Source of the DNA: Limnohabitans sp. DM1
GTDB lineage: Bacteria; Pseudomonadota; Gammaproteobacteria; Burkholderiales; Burkholderiaceae_C
Direction of reading: 5' to 3'
Assembly: GCF_001269385.1 (NCBI RefSeq)
Contig: NZ_CXOO01000014.1
Location: 237,223-301,222 of the forward strand
Length of the DNA stretch: 64,000 nt
Shown piece after piece: positions 34,511-44,003 of the stretch. Below the pieces are notes generated by a model, which saw only the letters and a program-made list of their open reading frames with translations, had not been told where the DNA came from and ran no database searches. The translations under genes and the position numbers were made by a program. Position 1 is the first letter of the stretch. Each line of letters begins with the position of its first letter.

Positions 34511-36076
34511 TCAGGCCGAAAACAGGTTTTTGTACTGATCTCGCAGCAGGTTCTTTTGCACCTTGCCCATGGTGTTACGCGGCAACTCGGGCACCACAAA
34601 GCAGCGCTTGGGGATCTTGAAGTTGGCCAGTTTGGCTTTGAGATCGGCCACGATGGCATCTGGCTTCAAGCTGGCTCCGGGTTTGGCAATGACCACCGCC
34701 ACGCCCACCTCGCCAAAATCGGGATGGGACACCCCGATGACGGCACTTTCGGCCACGCCAGGCATCTCGTTGATGTAGCCCTCGATCTCGGCCGGGTACA
34801 CGTTGTAGCCGCCGCTGATGATCAGGTCCTTGCTGCGGCCCACGATGGTCACGTAGCCGCGCTCGTCCACTTTGCCCACATCGCCAGTTTTAAAAAAGCC
34901 GTCCGTGGTGAACTCCTCGGCTGTTTTTTCAGGCATGCGCCAGTAGCCCTTGAACACATTGGGCCCTTGGACCTGAATGCCCCCAATCTCGCCCACGGGC
35001 ATGTCTTGGCCATCGTCGCCACGCACGCGCAAAGACACGCCTGGTAAGGGAAAGCCCACCGTGCCACCGCGCCGCTCGGACTGGTTGGCATAACGCTTAT
35101 CGGCCGTATAGGGGTTGGAGGTCAGCATGGCCGTCTCGCTCATGCCGTAGCGCTCCAAGATGGTGTGGCCTGTGCGCTCTTGCCATTCGGTGAAGGTCTC
35201 AATCAGCAAGGGGGCGGAGCCTGCGATGAACAAGCGCATCTGACGCACCGCCGCCTTGTCGAGGGAGGGCTCGGCCAGCATGCGCACATACAAAGTGGGC
35301 ACGCCCATGAACACGGTCGCCTCTTTCATGCGGGCAATCACGCGCTTGGGGTCGAACTTGGCCATCCAGATCATCTTGCTGCCGTTGATCAGGGCGCCAT
35401 GGATGGCCACAAACAAGCCGTGCACATGGAAGATGGGCAAGGCGTGGATCAACACGTCACCGCGGCCATCAGGCCCGCCCGTCGATGTCCAGCCCCAATA
35501 GTCCTTGAGCGTGAGCGCGTTGCTCAGCAAGTTGCCATGGGTGAGCATGGCCCCCTTGCTGCGGCCGGTGGTGCCGCTGGTGTAGAGGATCGCTGCCAAA
35601 TCATCGGCCTGTCGCGACACAGGGGTGTGCTGGTCGCTGTGGTGCGCAGCGCGCTCCAGCAAACTGCCCGTGCGGTCGTCGTTCAGGGTGAACACATGCT
35701 GGGTGCCTGCCTTGAAAGCGATCTTGCTGACCCAGCCAAAATTGGCACCGCTGCACACCACCACGGCCGGCTCGGCGTTGCCAATGAAGTACTCGATCTC
35801 GGCACTTTGGTAGGCGGTGTTGAGCGGCAAAAACACGCAGCCTGCACGCAAGCAAGCCAGGTAAAGCACCATGGCTTCGACCGATTTTTCGACCTGCACG
35901 GCCACCCGGCTGCCGCATGGCAAATCCAGCGATTGCAGCAAGTTGGCCATCATGGCCGTGGCGCGGTCCAGGTCTTGCCAGCTGTAGCGCAGGCCTTCAT
36001 CGGTCTCCACCGCCGTGGCTGTCAAGTCGGCCGGAAAAGCAGCCCGCAGGGCCGAAAACAGGTTGTTGTGGGTCAT
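34511..36076 (-). CDS. matB: Malonyl-CoA synthetase (malonate-CoA ligase)
   Basis: A 521-residue acyl-adenylate-forming enzyme closely resembling MatB, which makes malonyl-CoA from malonate, ATP and CoA. Diagnostic blocks are ILYTSGTTGRSKGAMLTHGN (P-loop), LPIFHVHGLFVAIHG, ERYGMSETAMLTSNPY, GYWRMPEKTAEEF, and a C-terminal Lys in PRNTMGKVQKNLLRD. The MatB length is about 500 residues. It is the last gene of the long minus-strand run, 76 bp after a TctC-type binding-protein gene, and may use malonate produced from the aminotransferase and dehydrogenase steps encoded upstream. Confidence 0.88.
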   Translation of the reverse strand: MTHNNLFSALRAAFPADLTATAVETDEGLRYSWQDLDRATAMMANLLQSLDLPCGSRVAVQVEKSVEAMVLYLACLRAGCVFLPLNTAYQSAEIEYFIGNAEPAVVVCSGANFGWVSKIAFKAGTQHVFTLNDDRTGSLLERAAHHSDQHTPVSRQADDLAAILYTSGTTGRSKGAMLTHGNLLSNALTLKDYWGWTSTGGPDGRGDVLIHALPIFHVHGLFVAIHGALINGSKMIWMAKFDPKRVIARMKEATVFMGVPTLYVRMLAEPSLDKAAVRQMRLFIAGSAPLLIETFTEWQERTGHTILERYGMSETAMLTSNPYTADKRYANQSERRGGTVGFPLPGVSLRVRGDDGQDMPVGEIGGIQVQGPNVFKGYWRMPEKTAEEFTTDGFFKTGDVGKVDERGYVTIVGRSKDLIISGGYNVYPAEIEGYINEMPGVAESAVIGVSHPDFGEVGVAVVIAKPGASLKPDAIVADLKAKLANFKIPKRCFVVPELPRNTMGKVQKNLLRDQYKNLFSA

Positions 36077-36152
36077 GGTTTCAAAATCGCAAGGTGTAAA
36101 AGGGCATGAACAAGGGCCCGATCACAGGCCCGTTGAACATCCAGTGCCGCAA

Positions 36153-37148
36153 TCAGTCGAGCTTGGCCCCGGAGGCCTTGACCACTTGCGACCACTTGGT
36201 CAGCTCTTTCTTGATGAAGCCATCGAACTGGGTGGTGGTCAGGTTGGGGAATTCCGCCCCCTGGTTGGCCCAGACGGCTTTGGCCTCGTCGGTCTGGCAG
36301 GCGCGACGGATCTCTTCAATGGCGCGGGCTTGGGCGTCCGCTGGCGTGCCCTTGGGGGCCCACACGCCGTACCAGGTGGACACGGTGTAATCGGGTAAAC
36401 CCAGCTCGGCCGAGCAAGGCACGTCCGGGAATGCCGCATTGCGCTTCGCACCCGAGACCATGAGGGCCTTGATGCGGCCGCCCTTGATGTGCGCCGCCGA
36501 CGAGCCCAGGCCGTCGAACATCATGTCCACGTTGCCCGCGATCAGGTCTTGCAGGGCCGGGCCAGCACCCCGGTAAGGGATGTGGGTGATGAAGGTCTTG
36601 GTCTGCAGCTTGAACAACTCGCCGGCCAGATGGTGCGAGGTACCGCCCCCGGCAGAGCCGTAGTTCAGACGACCGGGGTTCTTTTTGACCATCTCCAGGA
36701 AGGCCTTGAAGTCGGCCGCCTGCACTTTTTTGGGATTGACCACCAGGACCTGTGGCACGTTGGCAACCAAAATCAAGGGGATCAGGTCGCGTTCCAGGTC
36801 GTAGTCCAGCTTGGGGTACATGCTGGGCGCGATCGTGTGGTGAACGGCACCCATGAACAGGTTGTAGCCATCGGGCGTCGATTTGGCGGCCACGCCAGCG
36901 CCCAAAGTGCCACCCGCTCCACCCCGGTTGTCAATGATGAGCTGCTTGCCGGTCAGCTTGGCAAATTGGGCCGACAGGGGCCGGGCGAAGGCATCGGTGC
37001 CGCCGCCTGCCGGAAAGGGCACCACCATGGTCACCGGTTTGGAAGGCCAGCTGCTTTGGGCCTGGGCCCACACAGGCAATGAGCCCGTCACGGCGGCCAT
37101 GGCCTTCAAGAAATCGCGGCGTTGGCCCCAGGGGTTCAAGTTGTTCAT
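36153..37148 (-). CDS. Tripartite tricarboxylate transporter-type binding protein (Bug/TctC)
   Basis: A 331-residue Bug-family receptor with a twin-arginine signal (QRRDFLKAMA at residues 9-18, cleavage near 31). The mature part has the typical AQSSWPSKPVTMVVPFPAGGGTDAFAR start, followed by IIDNRGGAGGTLGAGVAAKS and HHTIAPSMYPKL. The TctA and TctB membrane partners are absent here, as usual for the many orphan Bug proteins in Burkholderiales. Ligands are often carboxylates; placement beside malonyl-CoA synthetase suggests malonate or another dicarboxylate. Confidence 0.88.
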   Translation of the reverse strand: MNNLNPWGQRRDFLKAMAAVTGSLPVWAQAQSSWPSKPVTMVVPFPAGGGTDAFARPLSAQFAKLTGKQLIIDNRGGAGGTLGAGVAAKSTPDGYNLFMGAVHHTIAPSMYPKLDYDLERDLIPLILVANVPQVLVVNPKKVQAADFKAFLEMVKKNPGRLNYGSAGGGTSHHLAGELFKLQTKTFITHIPYRGAGPALQDLIAGNVDMMFDGLGSSAAHIKGGRIKALMVSGAKRNAAFPDVPCSAELGLPDYTVSTWYGVWAPKGTPADAQARAIEEIRRACQTDEAKAVWANQGAEFPNLTTTQFDGFIKKELTKWSQVVKASGAKLD

Positions 37149-37323
37149 GTCGTGTCTCCGGGTTTTGTTTGGAAGCGGCATCATAAAGTTTTTGCAAACA
37201 CAGGCACGGGCCGGGGTGTCACGTCCGATCCCAGGCCCCACCAGCCCCTTCCCCCGTCAAGACGCCCCCTTCATGCCCTGCTCTCGCCCTGCCTGGCCCT
37301 TGGCCAAAGGCCCAAACCGCGCA

Positions 37324-37992
37324 TCACAGTGCGGCCAGCAACTGCAAGGCGGTGGCAAAACCGGCACCCGGTTGGCAAACATCCAGATGCACCACGGCCA
37401 AGCCGCAGCGCTGGGCGCCCAACACGTTGCGCAACTGGTCGTCCACAAACACCGCATGATCGGCCCGCACCCCCAAGGCCTGCACACACGCCTGGTAAGC
37501 GCGTGGGTCGGGCTTGAGGATCTGGGTGTACGTGGCGTCCACGATCACGTCAAACTGCTGGAGCAAAGGCAAACGTTCGCGAAAATCAGCCCCATAAAAC
37601 AGATCCAGCTCATTGGACAAAATGCCCAGCTTGTAGCCCAGCGCCTTGGCTTGGTGGATGGCCGCCACCGCTTCGGGCCGGATCACGGCCTGCACATCCG
37701 CCCCCCGAGCGCGCTGCACAAAGGTCTGCATCTCGGTCCAGTCTTCACCCAGCAAACGCCCGACCTCTCGGGTGCGTTGCATCCAGTAATCGCGTTCACT
37801 GATCTGATCGGCCTGCATGGCTTGCCACAGCGCATCGGTTTCAGGCGCAAACGGGCCTTGCCAGGTGAGCGTGCCGGCAGCCAGGCCCAAAGCCGCCTCA
37901 CTCAAAGCATGGGTTTCAAACAAGGTGCGGCTGATGACACCACCAAAGTCCAGAATCAGGGCCTTGTCTTCGGGTCTCAGCGCATCAGACAT
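37324..37992 (-). CDS. HAD-superfamily hydrolase
   Basis: A 222-residue HAD hydrolase. Motif I is ILDFGGVIS (D15), motif II LGILSNELDLFYG, motif III Lys in ILKPDPRAYQAC, and motif IV FVDDQLRNV. The DFGGV variant is common in epoxide-hydrolase-N-terminal-like and haloacid-type members; the substrate is unknown. The start at 37992 overlaps the Tm-1-like gene by 8 bp, so it belongs to the catabolic operon. It could be a phosphatase repairing a side product, but this is a guess. Confidence 0.82.
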   Translation of the reverse strand: MSDALRPEDKALILDFGGVISRTLFETHALSEAALGLAAGTLTWQGPFAPETDALWQAMQADQISERDYWMQRTREVGRLLGEDWTEMQTFVQRARGADVQAVIRPEAVAAIHQAKALGYKLGILSNELDLFYGADFRERLPLLQQFDVIVDATYTQILKPDPRAYQACVQALGVRADHAVFVDDQLRNVLGAQRCGLAVVHLDVCQPGAGFATALQLLAAL

Positions 37993-39244
37993 GGTCAACT
38001 TTCTTGCCCGCAGCAGGGTCCACCAGCCCACGTGCCAGCCAATCGTCAAACACCTTCAGCACCTGCTGCACAAATGCCGCATCGTTGATGTGGGCGTCGA
38101 TGCGCGAGACCTCGGCCGCGCCCCAATCGCATTGCGCCATTTCGTCCATCATCGCGGCCAGACCTTCTGGATCGTGCAGCGGTGCACCGGCCCGGTCCCA
38201 CTCTTGTATGCCTTGCAGGGGCAGCACCAGATGCACCGGGCCTTGCGCCTGGCGCAAGCGGCTGGCCAACTCCCGAGCAAATTCACGGCGCATGTCGGCA
38301 TCAATGCCCACCGAAGCGATCAGGCGGTTGTGGTCGTGCGAGGGTCGCCCGGCAAAGCGCTCGGGCATCTGGCCCCAGGCGGGGTAATCCACCAGATCGG
38401 TGGCCCCCGGGGCCACGATCATCGGCACGCCCTGTCGGCCTGCACCCATCAGGCGGTCGGGGCCAGCACTGACCACCGAGCCGCCCATCTGGTTGACCAT
38501 CTCCTGCAGGCTGAAATCCATCACGCAGGCGAACTGCCCTTGGGCGGCCAGTGATTCAAACGCCCGGCCCCCCATGCCCGTGGTGTGGAACACCGCCAAA
38601 TCAAACCCACGTTTGTCCAGTTCAGGCTGCAGTTGCACCATGTATTTCAGGCAACTCGAGCCCAAAGAGGTCATGCCCACCACCGGCCGGTCAAAGCGCG
38701 GCACCCGCGCCACGCGGCAGGCCCCGACCACCGCGCCTGCGGCTTGGGCCAGGGCCGACTGGCACAGGCTGTTGAGGCCGTACAGGCCGCCCGCCCACAG
38801 CACCATCATCAAATCGGGCGGCATGCGATCGGGCGGCAACAGGGGCGAAAACGCCACCGTGGACAGCACCACCTTGGGCACGCCCAGCGGCAAACTGCTG
38901 GCCACGTCCAGCGCCAAGTCGGTGCCCATGGTGCCGCCCAGCACCAGCAGGCCGTCCATGCGGCCCTCGCGCTGCAGTTGGACCGCCAGGGCCGATGCGC
39001 CTTGCGCCATCAGGGCCATGGCGCTGTTTTCGTCGCCACTGTCCATCACCTGCTGCAGCGTCACGCCCGCTGCTGCGGCCACATCGGTGTTGGCGATGTC
39101 CGGGACCACCCGGCCTTTGGCCAGCACGCCCACGTCCATGATCAGTGCCTGGCCGCCAGCGGCCTGCACCTGCTCGCGCATGAAGCCGATCTCGTCGCTC
39201 TTGGTGTCGACGGTGCCGACAATCAGAATGACCGGGCTCTTCAT
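37985..39244 (-). CDS. Tm-1-like ATP-binding domain protein (UPF0261)
   Basis: A 419-residue protein of the Tm-1/UPF0261 family. Segments such as ILIVGTVDTKSDEIGFMREQ, LVLGGTMGTDLAL, GMTSLGSSCLKYM, VFHTTGMGGRAFESL and IVAPGATDLVDY match the family. Members bind ATP and occur in catabolic clusters, often next to a TIM-barrel protein, which is absent here. The ATG at 39244 overlaps the aminotransferase stop by 4 bp. Enzymatic function is not established. Confidence 0.85.
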   Translation of the reverse strand: MKSPVILIVGTVDTKSDEIGFMREQVQAAGGQALIMDVGVLAKGRVVPDIANTDVAAAAGVTLQQVMDSGDENSAMALMAQGASALAVQLQREGRMDGLLVLGGTMGTDLALDVASSLPLGVPKVVLSTVAFSPLLPPDRMPPDLMMVLWAGGLYGLNSLCQSALAQAAGAVVGACRVARVPRFDRPVVGMTSLGSSCLKYMVQLQPELDKRGFDLAVFHTTGMGGRAFESLAAQGQFACVMDFSLQEMVNQMGGSVVSAGPDRLMGAGRQGVPMIVAPGATDLVDYPAWGQMPERFAGRPSHDHNRLIASVGIDADMRREFARELASRLRQAQGPVHLVLPLQGIQEWDRAGAPLHDPEGLAAMMDEMAQCDWGAAEVSRIDAHINDAAFVQQVLKVFDDWLARGLVDPAAGKKVDHV

Positions 39245-40605
39245 GCGCGGCCCTCCTGCACAGCGGCAAACGCGGCCTCGAGCACGTCGCACATCAAGTC
39301 CACCTGCTCGCGGGTGATGATCAGCGGCGGCGACAAAATCAGGTTGGGGCCGGAGATGCGCACCATCAGGCCGGCCTTGTAGGCGGCCTTGGCCACCCGC
39401 GCCGGGATGTCGCTGCTGCGGGTCATGGGCGTGCGTTTGGCCTTGTCGCTCACCATCTCGATGCCCAGCATCAGGCCCACACCACGCACATCGCCCACAA
39501 AGGCGCAGGTGTCCACCAGCTTGCGCAAGCGGGTCTGCAGGTGCGCACCCACGCGGGCGGCGTTGCCGGGGATGTCCAGCGCCTCGATCTGGTCGAGCGT
39601 GGCCAGCGCCGCAGCGGCTGCGATCGGGTGCGCGCTGTAGGTGTAGCCGTGCGAGACCGAGGCCGCGCCCGTGGTGTCGGCGTCAAACACCTCGGCAATG
39701 CGGCGGTTGATGGCCGTGGCCCCGAGCGGGATGTAACCCGAAGAAATACCCTTGGCCAGGCACCACATGTCGGCATTCACACCCCACAGGCGCGTGCCAA
39801 ACAGCTCACCAGCGCGGCCAAAGCCGGTCACCACCTCGTCGGCAATCAAGAGCACACCGTACTTGTCGCAAATCTGGCGCACCAGCGGCCAGTAATTGGG
39901 CGGCGGCACGATCACGCCGCCCGCGCCCTGCACCGGCTCGGCAATGAAGGCCGCCACCGTGTCCGGCCCCTGGAACACGATTTCGCGCTCGAGCATTTCG
40001 GCGCAAATTTCGCCCAGGCGAATCGGGTCATCGGTGTAGGGGTTGTGGTACGCCCAAGGCGTGTCGACGTGAAAGCAGCCGGGCAGCAGTGGCTCGTAAG
40101 CGCGGCGGAAATTGGTGTTGCCGTTCACGCTCATGCCGCCAAAGTGCACGCCGTGGTAACCCTGGCGCAGGCTGATGAACTTGAAGCGGTCGGCCTGGCC
40201 TTTGAGCTTCCAGTACTGACGCGCCACTTTGAGCGCACCCTCCACCGCGTCCGATCCGCCGGTGGAAAACATCACCGTGGCCACGCCCTCAGGCTCCATC
40301 GTCTGCACCAGGCGTTTGGACAACTCGATCGCCCGCACATGGGTGGTGCCGCGGAACACGTTGTAGAACGGCAGCTCATCCATCTGCGCCACGATGGCGT
40401 CGCGCACAGGTTTGTTGCTGTGGCCCAGGTTGCAGGCCCACAGCCCCCCCACGCCGTCGAGCATCTTGTGGCCATCCACGTCCCAGATCCAGCAGCCCTC
40501 GCCTTTGGCGATGATGTCGGGTGTGGATTTTTTCATCTGCCCCGGGTGGGCCATGGGGTGCCACAGGTATTGGGCGTTGTCCGCCTTGAGTTGGGAGTGG
40601 TTCAT
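39241..40605 (-). CDS. Class III PLP-dependent aminotransferase (omega-amino acid type)
   Basis: A 454-residue class III aminotransferase of the omega-amino acid:pyruvate/putrescine group. Key parts are LWHPMAHP near residue 14, STGGSDAVEGALKVARQYW (cofactor phosphate loop), AEPVQGAGG, LIADEVVTGFGRAGELF with the PLP-pyridine Asp, and the Schiff-base Lys in CLAKGISSGYIPLGA. The ATG at 40605 is used because similarity starts there. It lies 18 bp after the aldehyde dehydrogenase gene and would convert an amino acid or amine from the gamma-glutamyl pathway to an aldehyde or semialdehyde. Confidence 0.9.
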   Translation of the reverse strand: MNHSQLKADNAQYLWHPMAHPGQMKKSTPDIIAKGEGCWIWDVDGHKMLDGVGGLWACNLGHSNKPVRDAIVAQMDELPFYNVFRGTTHVRAIELSKRLVQTMEPEGVATVMFSTGGSDAVEGALKVARQYWKLKGQADRFKFISLRQGYHGVHFGGMSVNGNTNFRRAYEPLLPGCFHVDTPWAYHNPYTDDPIRLGEICAEMLEREIVFQGPDTVAAFIAEPVQGAGGVIVPPPNYWPLVRQICDKYGVLLIADEVVTGFGRAGELFGTRLWGVNADMWCLAKGISSGYIPLGATAINRRIAEVFDADTTGAASVSHGYTYSAHPIAAAAALATLDQIEALDIPGNAARVGAHLQTRLRKLVDTCAFVGDVRGVGLMLGIEMVSDKAKRTPMTRSSDIPARVAKAAYKAGLMVRISGPNLILSPPLIITREQVDLMCDVLEAAFAAVQEGRA

Positions 40606-40623
40606 GTCATTTACTTTCAAAAA

Positions 40624-42108
40624 TCAAAGCTGAATCCAGGCCGTTTTCAGGTCCAGGTATTTGTCCAGGGCATGCATCGACTTGTCGTGCCCATTGCCCG
40701 ACTGCCGCACGCCGCCCAGCGGCACGGTGATGTCGGGGCCGCCATAGGTGTTGACGTGCACCAGCCCGGCCTTGATGGCGCGCACCATGCGATGGGCACG
40801 AGACAGACTGCCGGTCCACACCCCTGCTGCCAAGCCGTATTCGGTGCCGTTGGCCAGGCGCACAGCATGGGCCTCATCGTCAAACGGCATGACGGCCAGC
40901 ACCGGGCCAAAGACCTCCTGCCGGGCGATTTCCATCTCGGGCTGAACGCCATCGAGCACGGCAGGGCTCATGTATTGGCCACCGGGCACAGGCGCAATCA
41001 CCTGACCACCCGTGCGCAGACGCGCGCCCTGCTCTAAAGCACGGGCCAGCATGCTCTGGTTGCGGGCCAGCTGGCGAGCGCTGCTGACGGCACCGATGTC
41101 GGTCGTCACATCGAGCGGGTCACCCACGCGCAAGCTGGAAGCGATGTTCTGCAGGCGATCCACAAATTCATCGTGTACCGAGCGCTGCACCAAAAGGCGC
41201 GAGCCCGCCACACACACCTGCCCGCTGTTGCGGAAGATGCCCATGGCCGAGACCTTGGCCGCCTGTGCCAGATCGGGCGCATCCTCGAACACCACATTGG
41301 GCGACTTGCCACCCAGCTCCAGGTACACCCGTTTCAGGTTGGACTCGGCCGAAGCCTTGAGCAACAGGCGTCCCACCGGGCCCGAGCCGGTGAAAGTCAA
41401 GATGTCCACATCCATGTGCCGCGCCAGCGCCTCACCCGCCTCTGCGCCTGTGCCGGTGACCACATTGAGCACCCCCGGCGGCAATCCTGCGTCCAAACAC
41501 AGCTGTGCCAGGCGCAGCAAAGACAGCGAGGCGTCTTCGGACGGTTTGAGCACCACCGAGTTGCCTGCCGCAAGCGCTGGGGCGATCTTCCAGGCGCCAA
41601 TCATGAGTGGAAAGTTCCAGGGCACGATGGCCCCGACCACGCCGACCGCCTCCTTGTGGATCAAGCCCAGCGTGCCTTCTGGCGTGGGGGCGATCTCGCC
41701 GTTGATCTTGTCCACACACTCGGCGTAGTAGCGGAAGGTGCCCGCCGCGCTGCCCGGCTCGGCCTTCCAGGCCATGGCGATCTCGGTGCCGTTGTCGCGC
41801 ACGCCCAGCACCGCCAGTTCGGCATGGTTAGCCTCGATGCGGTCAGCAATGCGGTGCAGAATTTTCTTGCGCTCTGCAGGCGCCATGCGCGACCACACGC
41901 CCTGCTCAAAACTGCGGCGGGCCGCCTGCACCGCGCGGTCGACGTCCACAGCCCCGGCAGCGGCGATGCTGCAAAGCGTCTGCCCGTCGATAGGCGAGAC
42001 CACGGGCAAGGTCTGGCCAGATGCTGCAGGCTGCCACTGTCCTTCGATCAGCAGACCTTGGTGGGCAATGGGCAAGTGACGCAGTGCGTCGATGTGTTCT
42101 TGTTTCAT
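40624..42108 (-). CDS. NAD(P)-dependent aldehyde dehydrogenase (PuuC-like)
   Basis: A 494-residue aldehyde dehydrogenase. Visible landmarks are VVGAIVPWNFPLMIGAWKIA with the catalytic Asn, TGSGPVGRLLLKASAESN (Rossmann turn), LELGGKSPNVVF with the general-base Glu, and NSGQVCVAGSRLL with the nucleophilic Cys. The length and overall pattern resemble gamma-glutamyl-aminoaldehyde/betaine-type dehydrogenases. Start ATG 42108 has AAGG upstream. It is placed between permease and aminotransferase genes, so it likely oxidises the aldehyde made by the aminotransferase or an amino alcohol oxidation product. Confidence 0.92.
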   Translation of the reverse strand: MKQEHIDALRHLPIAHQGLLIEGQWQPAASGQTLPVVSPIDGQTLCSIAAAGAVDVDRAVQAARRSFEQGVWSRMAPAERKKILHRIADRIEANHAELAVLGVRDNGTEIAMAWKAEPGSAAGTFRYYAECVDKINGEIAPTPEGTLGLIHKEAVGVVGAIVPWNFPLMIGAWKIAPALAAGNSVVLKPSEDASLSLLRLAQLCLDAGLPPGVLNVVTGTGAEAGEALARHMDVDILTFTGSGPVGRLLLKASAESNLKRVYLELGGKSPNVVFEDAPDLAQAAKVSAMGIFRNSGQVCVAGSRLLVQRSVHDEFVDRLQNIASSLRVGDPLDVTTDIGAVSSARQLARNQSMLARALEQGARLRTGGQVIAPVPGGQYMSPAVLDGVQPEMEIARQEVFGPVLAVMPFDDEAHAVRLANGTEYGLAAGVWTGSLSRAHRMVRAIKAGLVHVNTYGGPDITVPLGGVRQSGNGHDKSMHALDKYLDLKTAWIQL

Positions 42109-42124
42109 GGGTGACCTTTGTACT

Positions 42125-43600
42125 TCAGGAAAGGATGTCTTTGAGCAATTGGTTGCTGCCCAAGGGACGCCAGTGTGCCGTGGCCCAGCCCACAACCCCG
42201 ACCAAAGCGGGCAACAAGGCCAGCAACCAGCCCAGGGGGCTCAGTCCCCATGCTGTAGCGGCGGGGTCTACCCCCGTCATCACCAAGCCGGTCAGCAAGC
42301 CAAAGCGCGACAACAGCAAATACAAACCCAGGCTCAACAGCACGGCCGAGGCCAAGGGAGCCATGGTGCTGACCCAGGCCCCCACCTTCTCGTGCGAGCG
42401 TCTGAAATAGGCCCAAACGCCCAACGAGACCAAGACCTCGATCATCAAAATCGCGACCACCGCCACGCCACTGCACCAAGCGAACAGCTGAACAATGGGA
42501 TCCAAGCCGGATACGGCAAAGGCCACCATGACCAAGGCCGTGAGCACGCTGACCCAAGCCGACGCCTTGAACGGCGCACCTTGGCGATTGACCTGGGCCA
42601 GCGAAGCAGGCAATGCACCACCGCGAGACAATGCAAACAAGTAGCGCGCCGCCGAATTTTGAAACGCCAGCAATCCGGCAAACAAGCTGGTGATGACCAA
42701 AAGCGCCATCGCACTGGCCATCCAAGGACCGACGAACTCATTGGCCAGGGACAACAACACCGCTGCGGGGTCGGCCAAGGCCTGACCATTCACTGTGGAG
42801 CGCTTGACCACCTCATCCACCACTTGGGAGGCACCCAGACCGGTGACGATGGCAAACGAGGTCAACGCGAAAAACACCGTGATCAAGGCAACGGCCCAGT
42901 AAGTGGCGCGAGGCACCGTGGTTTTGGGGTCAGTCGACTCTTCACCGTAAATGGCCGTGGCTTCGAAACCAATGAACGAGGCCAAGGCAAAAGCCAAAGA
43001 TACCCCCGCCGAGCCAGACAACCCGCCTGACAACACATTTTCAGGCGCAAAAGCCGCGGCCCAAGACAAGCCCTCCGGGCCACCGTGCAACAAAATGGCC
43101 ACAGCGGTGACGAGCAGACAGGCCATCTCCATGAGCAGCAGGACGCCCAACAAGCGGGCACCCACCTCGACTTGGCGCATGGACAAAATCGTCACCAAGC
43201 ACCAGGCCAAGCCTGACCAGCCCCACCAAGGCAGCACCCCCCACTGCATGGCCAAGAGTCCACCCCAAAACCCATAAATGGCCAACTGAATGGCAGCGTA
43301 GGCCAACACCGACACCATGGCAGCCCCCAGGCCAACCGGCAATCCCAAGCCGCTGCCGATGTAGGCAAAAAATGCCCCCGAATTGGTCACGCGACGGCTC
43401 ATGGCGCAGTAACCCACACTGAACAACAGCAAGGTCAAGCCCACCAGCAAATACGATCCGGGCACACCAGCGCCATTGCCCAACACCATGGCCATGGGCG
43501 CAGCGCCGGTCATTCCCAAAAGAGGGGCTGCAGCTGCGACGACAAAAAACACAATGGACGCCACACCAAGTTGGTTGCGTTGAAGCTGGTGATCAGACAT
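42125..43600 (-). CDS. APC-family amino acid/amine permease
   Basis: A 491-residue polytopic protein with about twelve hydrophobic segments, of the amino acid-polyamine-organocation family. The first helix region reads GVASIVFFVVAAAAPLLGMT with the unwound-helix Gly motif, and FIGFEATAIYGEESTDPKTT is the characteristic block after helix 6. It probably imports the amine or amino acid metabolised by the operon. It lies 8 bp after the ferredoxin gene and 16 bp before the aldehyde dehydrogenase gene. Confidence 0.9.
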   Translation of the reverse strand: MSDHQLQRNQLGVASIVFFVVAAAAPLLGMTGAAPMAMVLGNGAGVPGSYLLVGLTLLLFSVGYCAMSRRVTNSGAFFAYIGSGLGLPVGLGAAMVSVLAYAAIQLAIYGFWGGLLAMQWGVLPWWGWSGLAWCLVTILSMRQVEVGARLLGVLLLMEMACLLVTAVAILLHGGPEGLSWAAAFAPENVLSGGLSGSAGVSLAFALASFIGFEATAIYGEESTDPKTTVPRATYWAVALITVFFALTSFAIVTGLGASQVVDEVVKRSTVNGQALADPAAVLLSLANEFVGPWMASAMALLVITSLFAGLLAFQNSAARYLFALSRGGALPASLAQVNRQGAPFKASAWVSVLTALVMVAFAVSGLDPIVQLFAWCSGVAVVAILMIEVLVSLGVWAYFRRSHEKVGAWVSTMAPLASAVLLSLGLYLLLSRFGLLTGLVMTGVDPAATAWGLSPLGWLLALLPALVGVVGWATAHWRPLGSNQLLKDILS

Positions 43601-43608
43601 GCGTCACC

Positions 43609-43923
43609 TCATTGAGGAACATGAAGGACGATGCCATCAAGGGCTGGCGATGCGATCAGCTGGCAGCTCAAGCGGCTGCCGCTTTGGCGCGGTGAGCTGA
43701 CGATGTCGAGCATGGCGTTCTCCACCTCGCCCATGGGGGGGCACAGGGCCAACCAAGCATCATCAACGACCACATGGCAGGTGGCGCAAGACAAACAACC
43801 GCCGCATTCGCCATCGATGCCGGCAATGCCATTCATCTGGGCCGCATCCATCAGGTTGGTGCTTTCATTGACATCGTCGCAAACGCGTTCGCCATTGGGC
43901 AAAATCCAGTGCACTGTAGGCAT
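43609..43923 (-). CDS. Putidaredoxin/adrenodoxin-type 2Fe-2S ferredoxin
   Basis: A 104-residue ferredoxin. The likely [2Fe-2S] ligands are C40, C46, C49 and C87, the same spacing as putidaredoxin (C-x5-C-x2-C-x37-C). The motif region reads GECGGCLSCATCHV. The ATG at 43923 gives the family's normal length; the open frame upstream shows no similarity. With the flavoprotein encoded upstream it would form the electron chain of the P450 in the same operon. Confidence 0.93.
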   Translation of the reverse strand: MPTVHWILPNGERVCDDVNESTNLMDAAQMNGIAGIDGECGGCLSCATCHVVVDDAWLALCPPMGEVENAMLDIVSSPRQSGSRLSCQLIASPALDGIVLHVPQ

Positions 43924-44003
43924 GGTGAGATCTCTTTCAAAGTTTAAAACAAGGGGCAAGACTTTGCTCCTCGTGAAAAATGGGTGGTCGCGTTCAAGTC
44001 CCC

